NCBI RefSeq assembly: GCF_040822115.1 | Contig: NZ_CP162004.1 | Location: 2,666,001-2,730,000 of the forward strand | DNA length: 64,000 nucleotides | From: Flavobacterium sp. WC2421 | Lineage (GTDB): Bacteria > Bacteroidota > Bacteroidia > Flavobacteriales > Flavobacteriaceae | Direction: 5' to 3' | Shown here: piece after piece, positions 35,101 through 42,217 of the stretch | Layout of the letters: every line of letters starts with the position of its first letter | Position numbering within the stretch: position 1 is the stretch's first letter | Program-made: the position numbers and the translations under genes | The notes under the pieces: generated by a model | The model's input: only the letters and a program-made list of their open reading frames with translations | Database searches by the model: none | What the model was told of the DNA's origin: nothing

Positions 35101-35300
35101 TGAACTTAGGGAATTTAATTAATTCTGACTGGGGATTAGTTCAAGTTCCAACAAGTGTGCAGCCAATAGGTGTTTCTGTTGATCCAACAACAAAAATTCC
35201 AACATATACATTTAGTGGTAGTCAAACTAAAACATTCAATTATGACGCTAGTTTGTTGTCTAGATGGCAAGCTCAATTTGGAATTAGATATATTTTCTAA
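32142..35300 (+). CDS. TonB-dependent receptor (Oar-like) with carboxypeptidase-regulatory-like domain
   Basis: Outer-membrane receptor of 1052 aa. It has a signal peptide (cleavage near SMIAQ) and an N-terminal carboxypeptidase-regulatory-like beta-sandwich (about 25-110: IKGTVKSSETESLPGATVLA). A plug domain follows (about 125-245: YDVTLSGFTGASVNAVTKSG), then a 22-strand barrel ending WQAQFGIRYIF. A terminal aromatic is needed for Bam insertion. The whole-protein pattern matches Oar-like receptors more than SusC, and no SusD gene follows. The substrate could be a peptide, siderophore or polymer; nothing here decides it. It is a single gene with its own terminator. Confidence 0.95.
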   Translation: MKKIITFLVLVFGLHSMIAQTTTSSIKGTVKSSETESLPGATVLAIHIPTGSKYSSLSNEDGRYNMLNMRVGGPYKVIVTFIGFQTQEFNDIFLELGKPFNLNVLLKDESQQLNEVKITGSKNKVFQSGKTGAETTIGRRELSALPTISRSADDFTRLEPSASGGSFGGRNNKYNNYSLNGAVFNNPFGLDAATPGGQTGSQPISLDAIDQIQVATAPYDVTLSGFTGASVNAVTKSGTNEFHGTAYAFYRNQDLTGNKIKGEKIFVPSLEQTQAGFSIGGPIVKNKLFFFANYEIDQRSDLGSNFVANDGNGTTDVNESRVLATDLMHVSTELGKLGYDTGAYQGFTHNSNSNKGIIKFDWNINDNHKLAFIYNFLDASKDKPAHPTAILRRGPDANTLQFQNSGYQINNQISSFLVELNSKFSETVSNKLQAGYTHFNDFRDPFSAPAPVINITKDGSPYIIAGHEPFSINNKLDQKVIQITNNLNFVKGNHIFTAGFSFEKFSFKNSFNLKGYGFDVFGSTDMAGFDANIASGYYASAIADAQATYDTKNKLPDGSNGGWNLAELNVGQLAFYAQDEWNINDNFKLIYGLRADKPLYFNTSKLIQKFIDTDNSEGYVPNIEYYNPNDGSVKKFDSTKLPGNALLWSPRLGFNWDVNGDKTTQLRGGTGIFTGKLPFVWIGNQVGGTDPFFYEVVDENFKFPQVWRTSIGVDHKFDNNFIVTVDMSYNKDINGVHIQNWGLKKPTSTLAGADNRAIYGDSDYGVWTDYGFPARTNGYVLTNTNKGSAFNTSVKVQKTFDNGLFASLAYNYLKSKDVNSIEAEITGDAFSFNPALGNVNDAVLANSKYGDTHRFIGVASKVWKYGNDKWATTVSTFFEYAQGGRFNYTYGGDINNDGASGNDLIYIPTTAQISTMIFSGAGQGVAFDKFISQDSYLSGRRGQYAERYGALSPWRGKWDLKLMQDYNFKPSSSSNKTNTIQLSLDVLNLGNLINSDWGLVQVPTSVQPIGVSVDPTTKIPTYTFSGSQTKTFNYDASLLSRWQAQFGIRYIF

Positions 35301-35320
35301 ATTTAAATAAATAATAAAAT

Positions 35321-35355
35321 AAAAAAGCGTTCCTGCAAAGGAGCGCTTTTTTATT
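35321..35355 (+). terminator. Terminator after TonB-dependent receptor
   Basis: AAAAAAGCGTTCC pairs with GGAGCGCTTTTTT, with one mispair near the loop, followed by T-rich sequence. It lies 20 bases past the stop. Confidence 0.75.
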
Positions 35356-35500
35356 TTATACGATTAAATGAGATTTTATTCTTAGATAAATTTGTTTTCA
35401 TAGTATTGATTAGATGGTGTTTAAAAAAAAAATATTTTTTTTTAAAACCATATCCGTTTTCTTAGCGTAAATGCTTTTATATAACTTAATAAATAGATTT

Positions 35501-36055
35501 ATGAAAACTAGAAAATTTTTATCAGTAGCATTATTTGCATTAGTATTTGGAGCAACATCTTTCGCTCAAAAAACAGTTATGGTTGGTGGAGCAGCTATGT
35601 ATCCTTCGAAAAATATTATCGAAAATGCAGTTAATTCTAAAGACCATACTACATTAGTTGCCGCAGTAAAAGCAGCAGATCTTGTTGAAACGCTACAAGG
35701 AAAAGGACCGTTTACTGTTTTTGCACCAACAAACGAAGCATTTGCTAAATTGCCAATGGGTACTGTAGAAACGCTATTGAAACCAGAGAATAAAAAAATG
35801 TTGCAAACGATACTTACGTATCATGTAGTTGCAGGAAAAATGAATTCTTCAGATATTGCTATGGCGATTAAGAAAGGTCATGGTAAAGCCATGTTGAAAA
35901 CCGTTAGTGGTGGTACATTGACTGCTTGGATGAAAGGTAAAAAATTATACATCACTGATGAAAAAGGAGGTATGTCTCAAGTTACAATTGCTGATGTTAA
36001 TCAATCAAATGGTGTAATTCACGTTGTAGATGCGGTTTTATTGCCTAAAAACTAA
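35501..36055 (+). CDS. Secreted fasciclin (FAS1) domain protein
   Basis: Protein of 184 aa from the ATG at 35501, which gives a clean signal peptide (KFLSVALFALVFGATSFAQ). A start 10 codons earlier is open but adds residues before the signal. One FAS1 domain carries H1 (TVFAPTNEAFAKLP) and the H2-like VTIADVNQSNGVIHVVDAVL. FAS1 domains mediate adhesion or bind small ligands. It is probably exported to the periplasm or surface. A G-rich MVGGAAMYPSKNI motif before the domain is often seen in flavobacterial members, as I recall. Confidence 0.94.
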   Translation: MKTRKFLSVALFALVFGATSFAQKTVMVGGAAMYPSKNIIENAVNSKDHTTLVAAVKAADLVETLQGKGPFTVFAPTNEAFAKLPMGTVETLLKPENKKMLQTILTYHVVAGKMNSSDIAMAIKKGHGKAMLKTVSGGTLTAWMKGKKLYITDEKGGMSQVTIADVNQSNGVIHVVDAVLLPKN

Positions 36056-36080
36056 TTGATCTTAAAAGGTTGGTTTTTTA

Positions 36081-36117
36081 ATTGAAAAGTCTTGATTTAG
36101 TCAAGACTTTTTCAATT
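36081..36117 (+). terminator. Terminator after fasciclin gene
   Basis: ATTGAAAAGTCTTGA pairs with TCAAGACTTTTTCAAT (one bulge) around TTTAG, 26 bases past the stop. Confidence 0.7.
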
Positions 36118-36120
36118 AAA

Positions 36121-36156
36121 AAAAATCCCAATTCTATTTTTAGAATTGGGATTTTT
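36121..36156. terminator. Bidirectional terminator, pheT side
   Basis: AAAAATCCCAATTCTA is perfectly complementary to 36141-36156 around TTTT. T runs occur on both strands, 20 bases past the pheT stop on the minus strand. Confidence 0.88.
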
Positions 36157-36175
36157 ATTTTACAAATAGTTTAAC

Positions 36176-38596
36176 TTATCTTAAGATTGCTCCAAGTTCA
36201 GATTCAAAATTATGTTGCAGTTTGCCCATGATTTTATCAATTTGTGCATCAGTCAATGTTTTTGTACTATCTTGAATGATAAAGCTTAAAGCATAGGATT
36301 TTTTACCTTCTGGAAGATTTTGCCCTTCGTAAACATCAAATAAATTAATGTCTTTTAAAAGTGTTTTTTCTGTTTTTCTAGCAATAGCATAAATGTTATC
36401 ATAAGTAACACTTTGATCAATTAGTAAAGCTAAGTCTCTTCGAACTTCAGGATATTTTGGAATTTCAACAAATTTGATTTTACTTGAAATCATTTTTATA
36501 ATTACATCCCAATTAAAATCAGCATAAAACACTTCCTGTTTAATGCCAAAATGTTTTAGTATTGATTTTTTAACTACTCCAAATTCAACCAAAGCATTGT
36601 GTCCAGTTCCTATTGCTATTCCTTCTGAGAATACATCTGATGTTACTGGGCTGTTTTGTGTCTTTTGTATTCCAAATCGGGCAAGAATTGCATCTACGTA
36701 TCCTTTAAATAAAAAGAAATCAGATGGTTTTTGAGCACTTGTCCAGCTTTCTTGATTTCTATTTCCTGTAAGAAATAAAGTTAAATGCTTGTGTTCTTCA
36801 AATCCAGAAAGGAATTTATGGTATGTTTTTCCAAATTCAAAAAGTTTTAAATCACTATTTTTACGATTGATATTGTATGATAAAGCTTCTAATCCAGAAA
36901 ACAATAATGATTGTCTTAAAGTAGCTAAATCATTACTCAATGGATTCAACATAGTCACATTGTATTCTTCTTTCAACATATCCGAAAGTTGAACATAAGA
37001 CGCAGTTGTCAATGAGTTGGCCATCATTTCATTAAATCCTTGAGAATTTAATTGTGTAGCAATTATATTTTGTAATTTATAATCTTCATTTCTTGGTGAA
37101 TTAGAAACAGTGGCATTGAATTTTTTAGAAAAGCTAATGTTATTGTATCCATACACTCTAAGAATTTCTTCAATAACGTCAATTTCTCTTTGTACATCTA
37201 CACGGTAAGAAGGAATTGTTAATCCTAATCCTGCCTCTGAAACGCTATTTACTTTTATTTCTAGAGAAACTAAAATTTGTTTAATTGTATCTTTTGGAAT
37301 TTCTTGACCAATAATTTTTGCCACATTAGCAAAATTTAGAAACACTGAAAAATCTTCAATTTTCTTTTGATATACATCACTTACATCCGATGTGATTTCT
37401 CCACCTGCCATTTCTTGAATTAAAATAGCAGCGCGTTTTAAGGCATATGCCGTAATGGTTGGGTCGATTCCTCTTTCAAATCTAAAAGAAGCATCGGTAT
37501 TCAATTGATGTCTTTTGGCTGTTTTTCGAATACTAACAGGATTGAAATAAGCACTTTCTAAGAAAATAGAAGTAGTATGTTCAGATACTCCTGAATTTTT
37601 CCCTCCAAAAACTCCTGCAATACACAAAGGTCCTTTTTCGTCACAAATCATTAAATCTTCCTCATGTAACGTTCTTTCTACATCATCAAGAGTTGTAAAC
37701 TTGGTTCCTGCAGGTACTGTTTTTACAATAATTTTCCCGTTTATTTTTGATGCATCAAAAGCGTGAAGCGGTTGTCCCAATTCATGTAAAACATAATTAG
37801 TAACATCGACAATATTATTTTTTGGATTGATTCCAATCGCTTTTAAACGATCTTGCAACCAACTAGGTGATGGTTTTACTGTAATTCCAGAAATAGTCAC
37901 ACCACAATATCTAGGAGCTAATGTTGTCTCTTCAATAATAGTATCTATTTTTAAGGTTCTCATGTCCACTCTAAAATTACTAACAGAAGGCGTAATCAAT
38001 TCAACGTTTACACCACTTTGTAATAATCCAGCTCTTAAATCTCTGGCCGTACCTAAATGACTCATCGCATCCGCACGATTGGGCGTTAATCCAATTTCGA
38101 ATACTTCATCATTTTCTATTTTAAAAACTTCAGATGCTTTTGTTCCAGGAACTAAAGACGCATCAAGAATCATGATTCCATCATGGCTTGTTCCAAGGCC
38201 TAATTCATCTTCGGCACATATCATTCCATGACTTTCTTGTCCGCGTATCTTCCCTTTTTTAATAGTAAAAGCAACTCCTTCTTTGTCATATAAAACGGTT
38301 CCTATAGTTGCAACGGGTACTTTTTGCCCAGCATCTACATTAGCAGCTCCACATACTATTTGTATAGGTGTGCCAGTTCCAAGATCAACTGTTGTTAATT
38401 TTAGTCTGTCAGCATCTGGATGGGGAACACAAGTAAGTACATGCCCTACTACAATACCTTCTAAACCTCCTTTTACGGATTGGTATTTTTCAACTACTTC
38501 TACTTCTAAACCTAGATCAGTAAGTAAAGCTGCTGTTTCTTCGGAATTCCAATCTGTTTTAAGGAACTGTTTTAACCAGTTGTAAGATATTTTCAT
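36176..38596 (-). CDS. pheT: Phenylalanine-tRNA ligase beta subunit
   Basis: Beta chain (806 aa) of the alpha2-beta2 synthetase that charges tRNA-Phe. Domains in order are: an N-terminal tRNA-binding (OB/EMAP-like) domain with VGHVLTCVPHPDADRLKLT (about 50-68), B3/B4 editing-type domains with GLTPNRADAMSHLG, B5 (GREI-like region about 405-475), the catalytic-like core with EILRVYGYNNI, and a C-terminal anticodon-binding FDX-ACB domain (KYPEVRRDLALLID). Length and order are normal. pheS is not in the window. A TATATTTG box lies 22 bases upstream with a TTG 24 bases further. Confidence 0.99.
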   Translation of the reverse strand: MKISYNWLKQFLKTDWNSEETAALLTDLGLEVEVVEKYQSVKGGLEGIVVGHVLTCVPHPDADRLKLTTVDLGTGTPIQIVCGAANVDAGQKVPVATIGTVLYDKEGVAFTIKKGKIRGQESHGMICAEDELGLGTSHDGIMILDASLVPGTKASEVFKIENDEVFEIGLTPNRADAMSHLGTARDLRAGLLQSGVNVELITPSVSNFRVDMRTLKIDTIIEETTLAPRYCGVTISGITVKPSPSWLQDRLKAIGINPKNNIVDVTNYVLHELGQPLHAFDASKINGKIIVKTVPAGTKFTTLDDVERTLHEEDLMICDEKGPLCIAGVFGGKNSGVSEHTTSIFLESAYFNPVSIRKTAKRHQLNTDASFRFERGIDPTITAYALKRAAILIQEMAGGEITSDVSDVYQKKIEDFSVFLNFANVAKIIGQEIPKDTIKQILVSLEIKVNSVSEAGLGLTIPSYRVDVQREIDVIEEILRVYGYNNISFSKKFNATVSNSPRNEDYKLQNIIATQLNSQGFNEMMANSLTTASYVQLSDMLKEEYNVTMLNPLSNDLATLRQSLLFSGLEALSYNINRKNSDLKLFEFGKTYHKFLSGFEEHKHLTLFLTGNRNQESWTSAQKPSDFFLFKGYVDAILARFGIQKTQNSPVTSDVFSEGIAIGTGHNALVEFGVVKKSILKHFGIKQEVFYADFNWDVIIKMISSKIKFVEIPKYPEVRRDLALLIDQSVTYDNIYAIARKTEKTLLKDINLFDVYEGQNLPEGKKSYALSFIIQDSTKTLTDAQIDKIMGKLQHNFESELGAILR

Positions 38597-38617
38597 CTGT
38601 CATTTTTAATAAGGTTG

Positions 38618-38652
38618 CAAATATAAGGATTGCAGTTTGTAGTAAGAAACAA
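38618..38652 (-). promoter_or_regulatory. Putative promoter of pheT
   Basis: On the minus strand TTG (38650-38652), a 24-base spacer, then TATATTTG (38618-38625), 22 bases before the start. The spacer is slightly longer than usual. Confidence 0.5.
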
Positions 38653-38830
38653 TTTTTTTGGTTTTTTGGTACATTATTTTAATGTCTATAATGACTTTAA
38701 AATAGAAATAGTGTAATTTTAATCTAAATTATTTACGAATAAATTATTAATATTATGTTAAATAAACGAATATGTAAATTTTATGCTATTAACTGAATGA
38801 ATAATGCTACATAAATAGAAATGGTAAAGG

Positions 38831-38838
38831 TAAATTTG
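38831..38838 (+). promoter_or_regulatory. Putative -7 box of aldehyde dehydrogenase
   Basis: TAAATTTG fits TAnnTTTG, 22 bases before the ATG. No TTG at -33, which would suit a gene that needs an activator such as the nearby AraC-type regulator. Confidence 0.45.
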
Positions 38839-38860
38839 ATAAAATTAAAATCGATATAGT

Positions 38861-40366
38861 ATGAGCAACATAGCAAAAAGACCTGAATTTAAGGCAACTT
38901 ATGATAATTACATTGGAGGAAAATTTGTAGCACCAATCGGAGGTCAATATTTTGATGTAGTTTCTCCTATTGATGGAAAAGTATTTACTAGAGCAGCACA
39001 TTCAACCAAAGCAGATTTGGATGTAGCTGTGGATGCAGCACATGAAGCGTTTCAAACTTGGGGTAAAACCTCTGTGACGGAACGTAGTAATTTATTAAAT
39101 AAAATTGCTCAAGTAATAGAAGATAACTTAGAATATATTGCTACAGTAGAAACGGTTGACAACGGTAAAGCGATTCGCGAAACATTAGCTGCCGATATTC
39201 CTTTGGCAATTGACCATTTCAGGTATTTTGCAGGAGTAATTAGAGCTGAGGAAAGTTCGATAGCCGAACTGGATTCACAAACAGTTTCAATTGCATTAAG
39301 TGAACCATTAGGAGTAATAGCACAAATTATACCTTGGAATTTTCCAATTTTAATGGCCGTTTGGAAATTAGCTCCAGCATTGGCTGCTGGAAATACAGTA
39401 GTTTTAAAACCTGCTGAAAGTACACCAATTTCAATACTTGTATTAATGGAATTGATAGGGGATATATTACCTCCAGGAGTGATTAATATAGTAAATGGTT
39501 TTGGTGCTGAGCTAGGTAGAGCCTTGGTAACTAATAAAAAAGTATCTAAAGCTGCTTTTACAGGATCTACAACGACAGGACGTTTAGTAATGCAATACGC
39601 TACTGAAAATATAATTCCAGTAACGCTGGAACTAGGAGGGAAGTCTCCTAATATTTTTATGAAATCAGTAGGTGATGCTGATGATGATTTCTTTGACAAA
39701 GCGGTTGAAGGTGCAGTAATGTTTGCTTTAAATCAAGGAGAAATTTGTACTTGTCCTTCTCGATTATTAGTGCATGAAGATATTTATGAAAAATTCATAG
39801 CTAGAGTAATTGAAAGAACGGCAGCAATCAAAGTAGGTAATCCACTAGATAGAACGACTATGATGGGAGCACAAGCTTCATTGGTTCAAAAAGAAAAAAT
39901 CATGTCTTATATAAAACTAGGTAAAGAAGAAGGTGCCGAGTTATTAATAGGTGGGGATGCCAATCATTTTGGAGGTGACCTAGAAGGTGGATATTACATT
40001 CAGCCAACACTTTTTAAAGGAAATAATAAAATGAGGATTTTTCAAGAAGAAATTTTCGGACCAGTATTAGCCGTTACTACTTTCAAAACAACTGAGGAAG
40101 CTATCGCTATTGCAAATGATACTATGTATGGATTAGGTGCAGGAGTTTGGACACGTGATGCACATGAAATTTATCAAGTACCAAGAGCCATTCAAGCGGG
40201 TCGTGTTTGGATCAATCAATACCATTCTTATCCAGCAGGCGCTCCTTTTGGAGGATACAAACAATCAGGCATTGGACGTGAAAACCATAAAATGATGTTA
40301 GGTCATTACCGTCAAACAAAAAATATGCTGATTTCTTACGATAAAAAGAAATTAGGTTTCTTTTAG
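38861..40366 (+). CDS. NAD(P)-dependent aldehyde dehydrogenase (AldB/ExaC-like)
   Basis: Soluble enzyme of 501 aa oxidising aldehydes to acids. Signatures are [35 protein letters not shown], catalytic Glu in [13 protein letters not shown], and nucleophilic Cys in [14 protein letters not shown]. The CTCPSR form is typical of the AldB/ExaC acetaldehyde/lactaldehyde group. The ending [16 protein letters not shown] is standard. A DUF779 gene follows by 74 bases, a recurrent partner of this aldehyde dehydrogenase type. An AraC regulator is convergent. It probably clears acetaldehyde or similar compounds; the substrate is inferred. Confidence 0.95.
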   Translation: MSNIAKRPEFKATYDNYIGGKFVAPIGGQYFDVVSPIDGKVFTRAAHSTKADLDVAVDAAHEAFQTWGKTSVTERSNLLNKIAQVIEDNLEYIATVETVDNGKAIRETLAADIPLAIDHFRYFAGVIRAEESSIAELDSQTVSIALSEPLGVIAQIIPWNFPILMAVWKLAPALAAGNTVVLKPAESTPISILVLMELIGDILPPGVINIVNGFGAELGRALVTNKKVSKAAFTGSTTTGRLVMQYATENIIPVTLELGGKSPNIFMKSVGDADDDFFDKAVEGAVMFALNQGEICTCPSRLLVHEDIYEKFIARVIERTAAIKVGNPLDRTTMMGAQASLVQKEKIMSYIKLGKEEGAELLIGGDANHFGGDLEGGYYIQPTLFKGNNKMRIFQEEIFGPVLAVTTFKTTEEAIAIANDTMYGLGAGVWTRDAHEIYQVPRAIQAGRVWINQYHSYPAGAPFGGYKQSGIGRENHKMMLGHYRQTKNMLISYDKKKLGFF

Positions 40367-40390
40367 TAGATTGAGATTATTGTTAATGAT

Positions 40391-40424
40391 AAACCTGACA
40401 GATTGTATGATTTGTCAGGTTTTA
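40391..40424 (+). terminator. Hairpin between aldehyde dehydrogenase and DUF779 genes
   Basis: AAACCTGACA (40391-40400) is perfectly complementary to TGTCAGGTTT (40413-40422) and is followed by ATTTTA. It may act as a partial terminator that lowers DUF779 expression. Confidence 0.6.
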
Positions 40425-40440
40425 TTTTAAATATAGAAAA

Positions 40441-40815
40441 ATGATAAAAAGAATTGATGCCACAGAAAACGCGATAGAATTAATCAAAATACTCAAAGAA
40501 AAACATGGTGATTTAATGTTTTATCAAGCAGGTGGCTGTTGTGAAGGAACGCAACCACAGTGTTTTGAAAAAGGAGGTTTTTATCAAAGAATGGGCGACG
40601 TATGTATTGGAACCATTGAAGAAACCGAATTCTGGGTAGATAAAGATTTATTTGAATACTGGAAACATGCGCATTTTACTTTAAAAGTAATTGATGCATT
40701 TGGAGTAGGTGGATTTTCACTAGAAACACCTTTGAAGAAAACCTTTCAAATTGAATATCGGATTTTTACTCCTGAAGAAGAACTCACTTTAGAACCCGTA
40801 AAATATATTGAATAA
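40441..40815 (+). CDS. DUF779 domain protein (aldehyde dehydrogenase partner)
   Basis: Cytoplasmic protein of 124 aa. A conserved Cys-rich motif QAGGCCEGTQPQCF lies near residues 30-43, followed by CIGTIEETEFWVDKDLFEYW. DUF779 proteins are nearly always found next to AldB/ExaC-type aldehyde dehydrogenases, as here. The cysteines suggest metal or persulfide binding or enzyme maturation, but the function is not known. The stop is 1 base from the stop of the convergent AraC-type gene. Confidence 0.93.
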   Translation: MIKRIDATENAIELIKILKEKHGDLMFYQAGGCCEGTQPQCFEKGGFYQRMGDVCIGTIEETEFWVDKDLFEYWKHAHFTLKVIDAFGVGGFSLETPLKKTFQIEYRIFTPEEELTLEPVKYIE

Positions 40816-40816
40816 A

Positions 40817-41734
40817 TTAATTTACATACAATAACTGGTATTGTTTAGGGGTAATTCCTTCGTGTTTTTTAAACAATCTAATGAAGTAATTGCTGTCTTC
40901 AAAACCCGATAAATGGCAAACTTCATTAATTTGTATGCTTGGATTTTTTAGTAATTTCTTAGCACAACGAATTTTTTCATTGATAACAAATTCAATCGGA
41001 CTCATTCCTAACTCTTTTTTAAAGAAACGATAGAATGAAGTGGTGCTCATGCAGGCTTTTTCGCTTAAATTTTTAAGACTGATGTTCTCTCTTAAATTCA
41101 ATCGGATGTAGTCGATTACGGGAGTTATCGGAGAGTTTGGATCAGCATATAAACCATCATCAATGGATTTTGCCGTTTGGGTTTGAATAATTCGAATCAA
41201 CAATTCTTGTAAAGTCAAGTCGGCCAAAACATCTTTCGTTACTGATGTACTCATGCATTCCTTGATTAATTTATTGATGGTTGTCGCCAGTTCTACGTTA
41301 TTATAGAAATAGTAATTTTGATAATTTAAATGCCAAAACTGCTTGTTTCCCTCCTTAGGATAACGCTCGTTCAAGAAATCCAAAGTATCTGTAATTTTTT
41401 GTTGATCAATTGCCAGTGCTAAACATTGTGTAGGATTATGTATTGAAGCCTCAGGAAAATCAATTTTCATTTCTACATTCGAAGGAATCATTACCGTTTC
41501 TCCAGGTAAATATTCAAAACCTGGATCGTCAAAAAGATGCATTACTTTTTTACCTCTCAACATACTCGTCACCACTAAATCATTAAATTTCAAAGGAACC
41601 AATTCGGATGCTTTATACGTCTCAAAAAGATTCAATTCACAATGATTTAAATTGTAAACCGTTCTGTTCTCTACTAAGGTTTTTAGTGATTTTTCATTCG
41701 ATAAATGAGGAGGAGTAATGTAGGTACGATTCAT
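40817..41734 (-). CDS. AraC-family transcriptional regulator
   Basis: Regulator of 305 aa. The N-terminal cupin-like sensing domain covers about 1-190 (DDPGFEYLPGETVMIPSNVEM). Two helix-turn-helix motifs lie at the C-terminus (about 205-300): NLSEKACMSTTSFYRFFKKE and NEVCHLSGFEDSNYFIRLFK, ending HEGITPKQYQ. It converges on the aldehyde dehydrogenase-DUF779 pair, stop to stop. It is therefore not in their promoter region but is their likely activator by association. An aldehyde- or alcohol-derived ligand would be expected. Confidence 0.94.
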   Translation of the reverse strand: MNRTYITPPHLSNEKSLKTLVENRTVYNLNHCELNLFETYKASELVPLKFNDLVVTSMLRGKKVMHLFDDPGFEYLPGETVMIPSNVEMKIDFPEASIHNPTQCLALAIDQQKITDTLDFLNERYPKEGNKQFWHLNYQNYYFYNNVELATTINKLIKECMSTSVTKDVLADLTLQELLIRIIQTQTAKSIDDGLYADPNSPITPVIDYIRLNLRENISLKNLSEKACMSTTSFYRFFKKELGMSPIEFVINEKIRCAKKLLKNPSIQINEVCHLSGFEDSNYFIRLFKKHEGITPKQYQLLYVN

Positions 41735-42184
41735 TGTTAGCGTTTGTAATCAGGATTTATAAACTTACTGAAAATAAATGTATTAACGAAATGCTTTTTT
41801 GTTAAAAAGAATATAATTATGATTTAATGAATACAATAATAATAACCTTTAATCCTAGTGTTTTTTGGAGCAAAACGAATCAACATTTAAGAACGGCAAT
41901 TCCTGCTGTACGCTATATTCCCGATTACAAAAACTACGGCTAAAAAGCCTTGTTTTTCTATATCGGGAGATGCCGCTACCATCAGGGCTAGGGGAGAACG
42001 CATCTTTTTCAATAGAACTATAAAAAAGACGCCACTAATTATTTTAAGTAATTGTGTTTTCTACAATCTCGTCTTCCCACAGAGAGCGAAATGGTATAAA
42101 ATAATTAATTTAATAACTATATATACTTTATTTACAAGTTTTTAAGTGGCTTTATTTAACTAATTTGTAAATGTATTAATTGAT
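41735..42184. other. Gene-free region with hairpin element
   Basis: About 450 bases between divergent-end neighbours with no credible frame. It holds copy 2 of the hairpin element at 41863-41996. The rest is AT-rich; TTTTAAGTAATTGTGTTTTC and the region to 42180 show no further structure that I can support. Confidence 0.5.
41863..41996. repeat. Dispersed hairpin element, copy 2 (134 bases)
   Basis: It begins TTTTGGAGC and has 27 extra bases relative to copy 1. TTCCTGCTGTACGCT (41900-41914) precedes a hairpin at 41919-41968 (TCCCGAT to ATCGGGA outer stem; GGCT/AGCC inner stem with ACAAAAA against TTGTTTTT). The end is GCCGCTACCATCAGGGCTAG followed by GGGAG (to 41996). The flanks match copy 1 at 8623-8710, but the hairpin sequence is unrelated. 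Confidence 0.75.
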
Positions 42185-42210
42185 AAAAAAAGGAGGCTAT
42201 TAAGCCTCCC
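42185..42210 (-). terminator. Terminator after PLP-enzyme gene
   Basis: GGAGGC/GCCTCC stem with loop TATTAA. On the minus strand it ends in seven T, 9 bases past the stop at 42218. Confidence 0.85.
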
Positions 42211-42217
42211 AAAATAT

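Noticed and set aside
39109-39699. 196-codon minus-strand frame inside the aldehyde dehydrogenase gene
   Set aside because: It lies wholly antisense to a clear enzyme gene, is Ser/Ala-rich without any motif, and is explained by codon bias of the sense strand.
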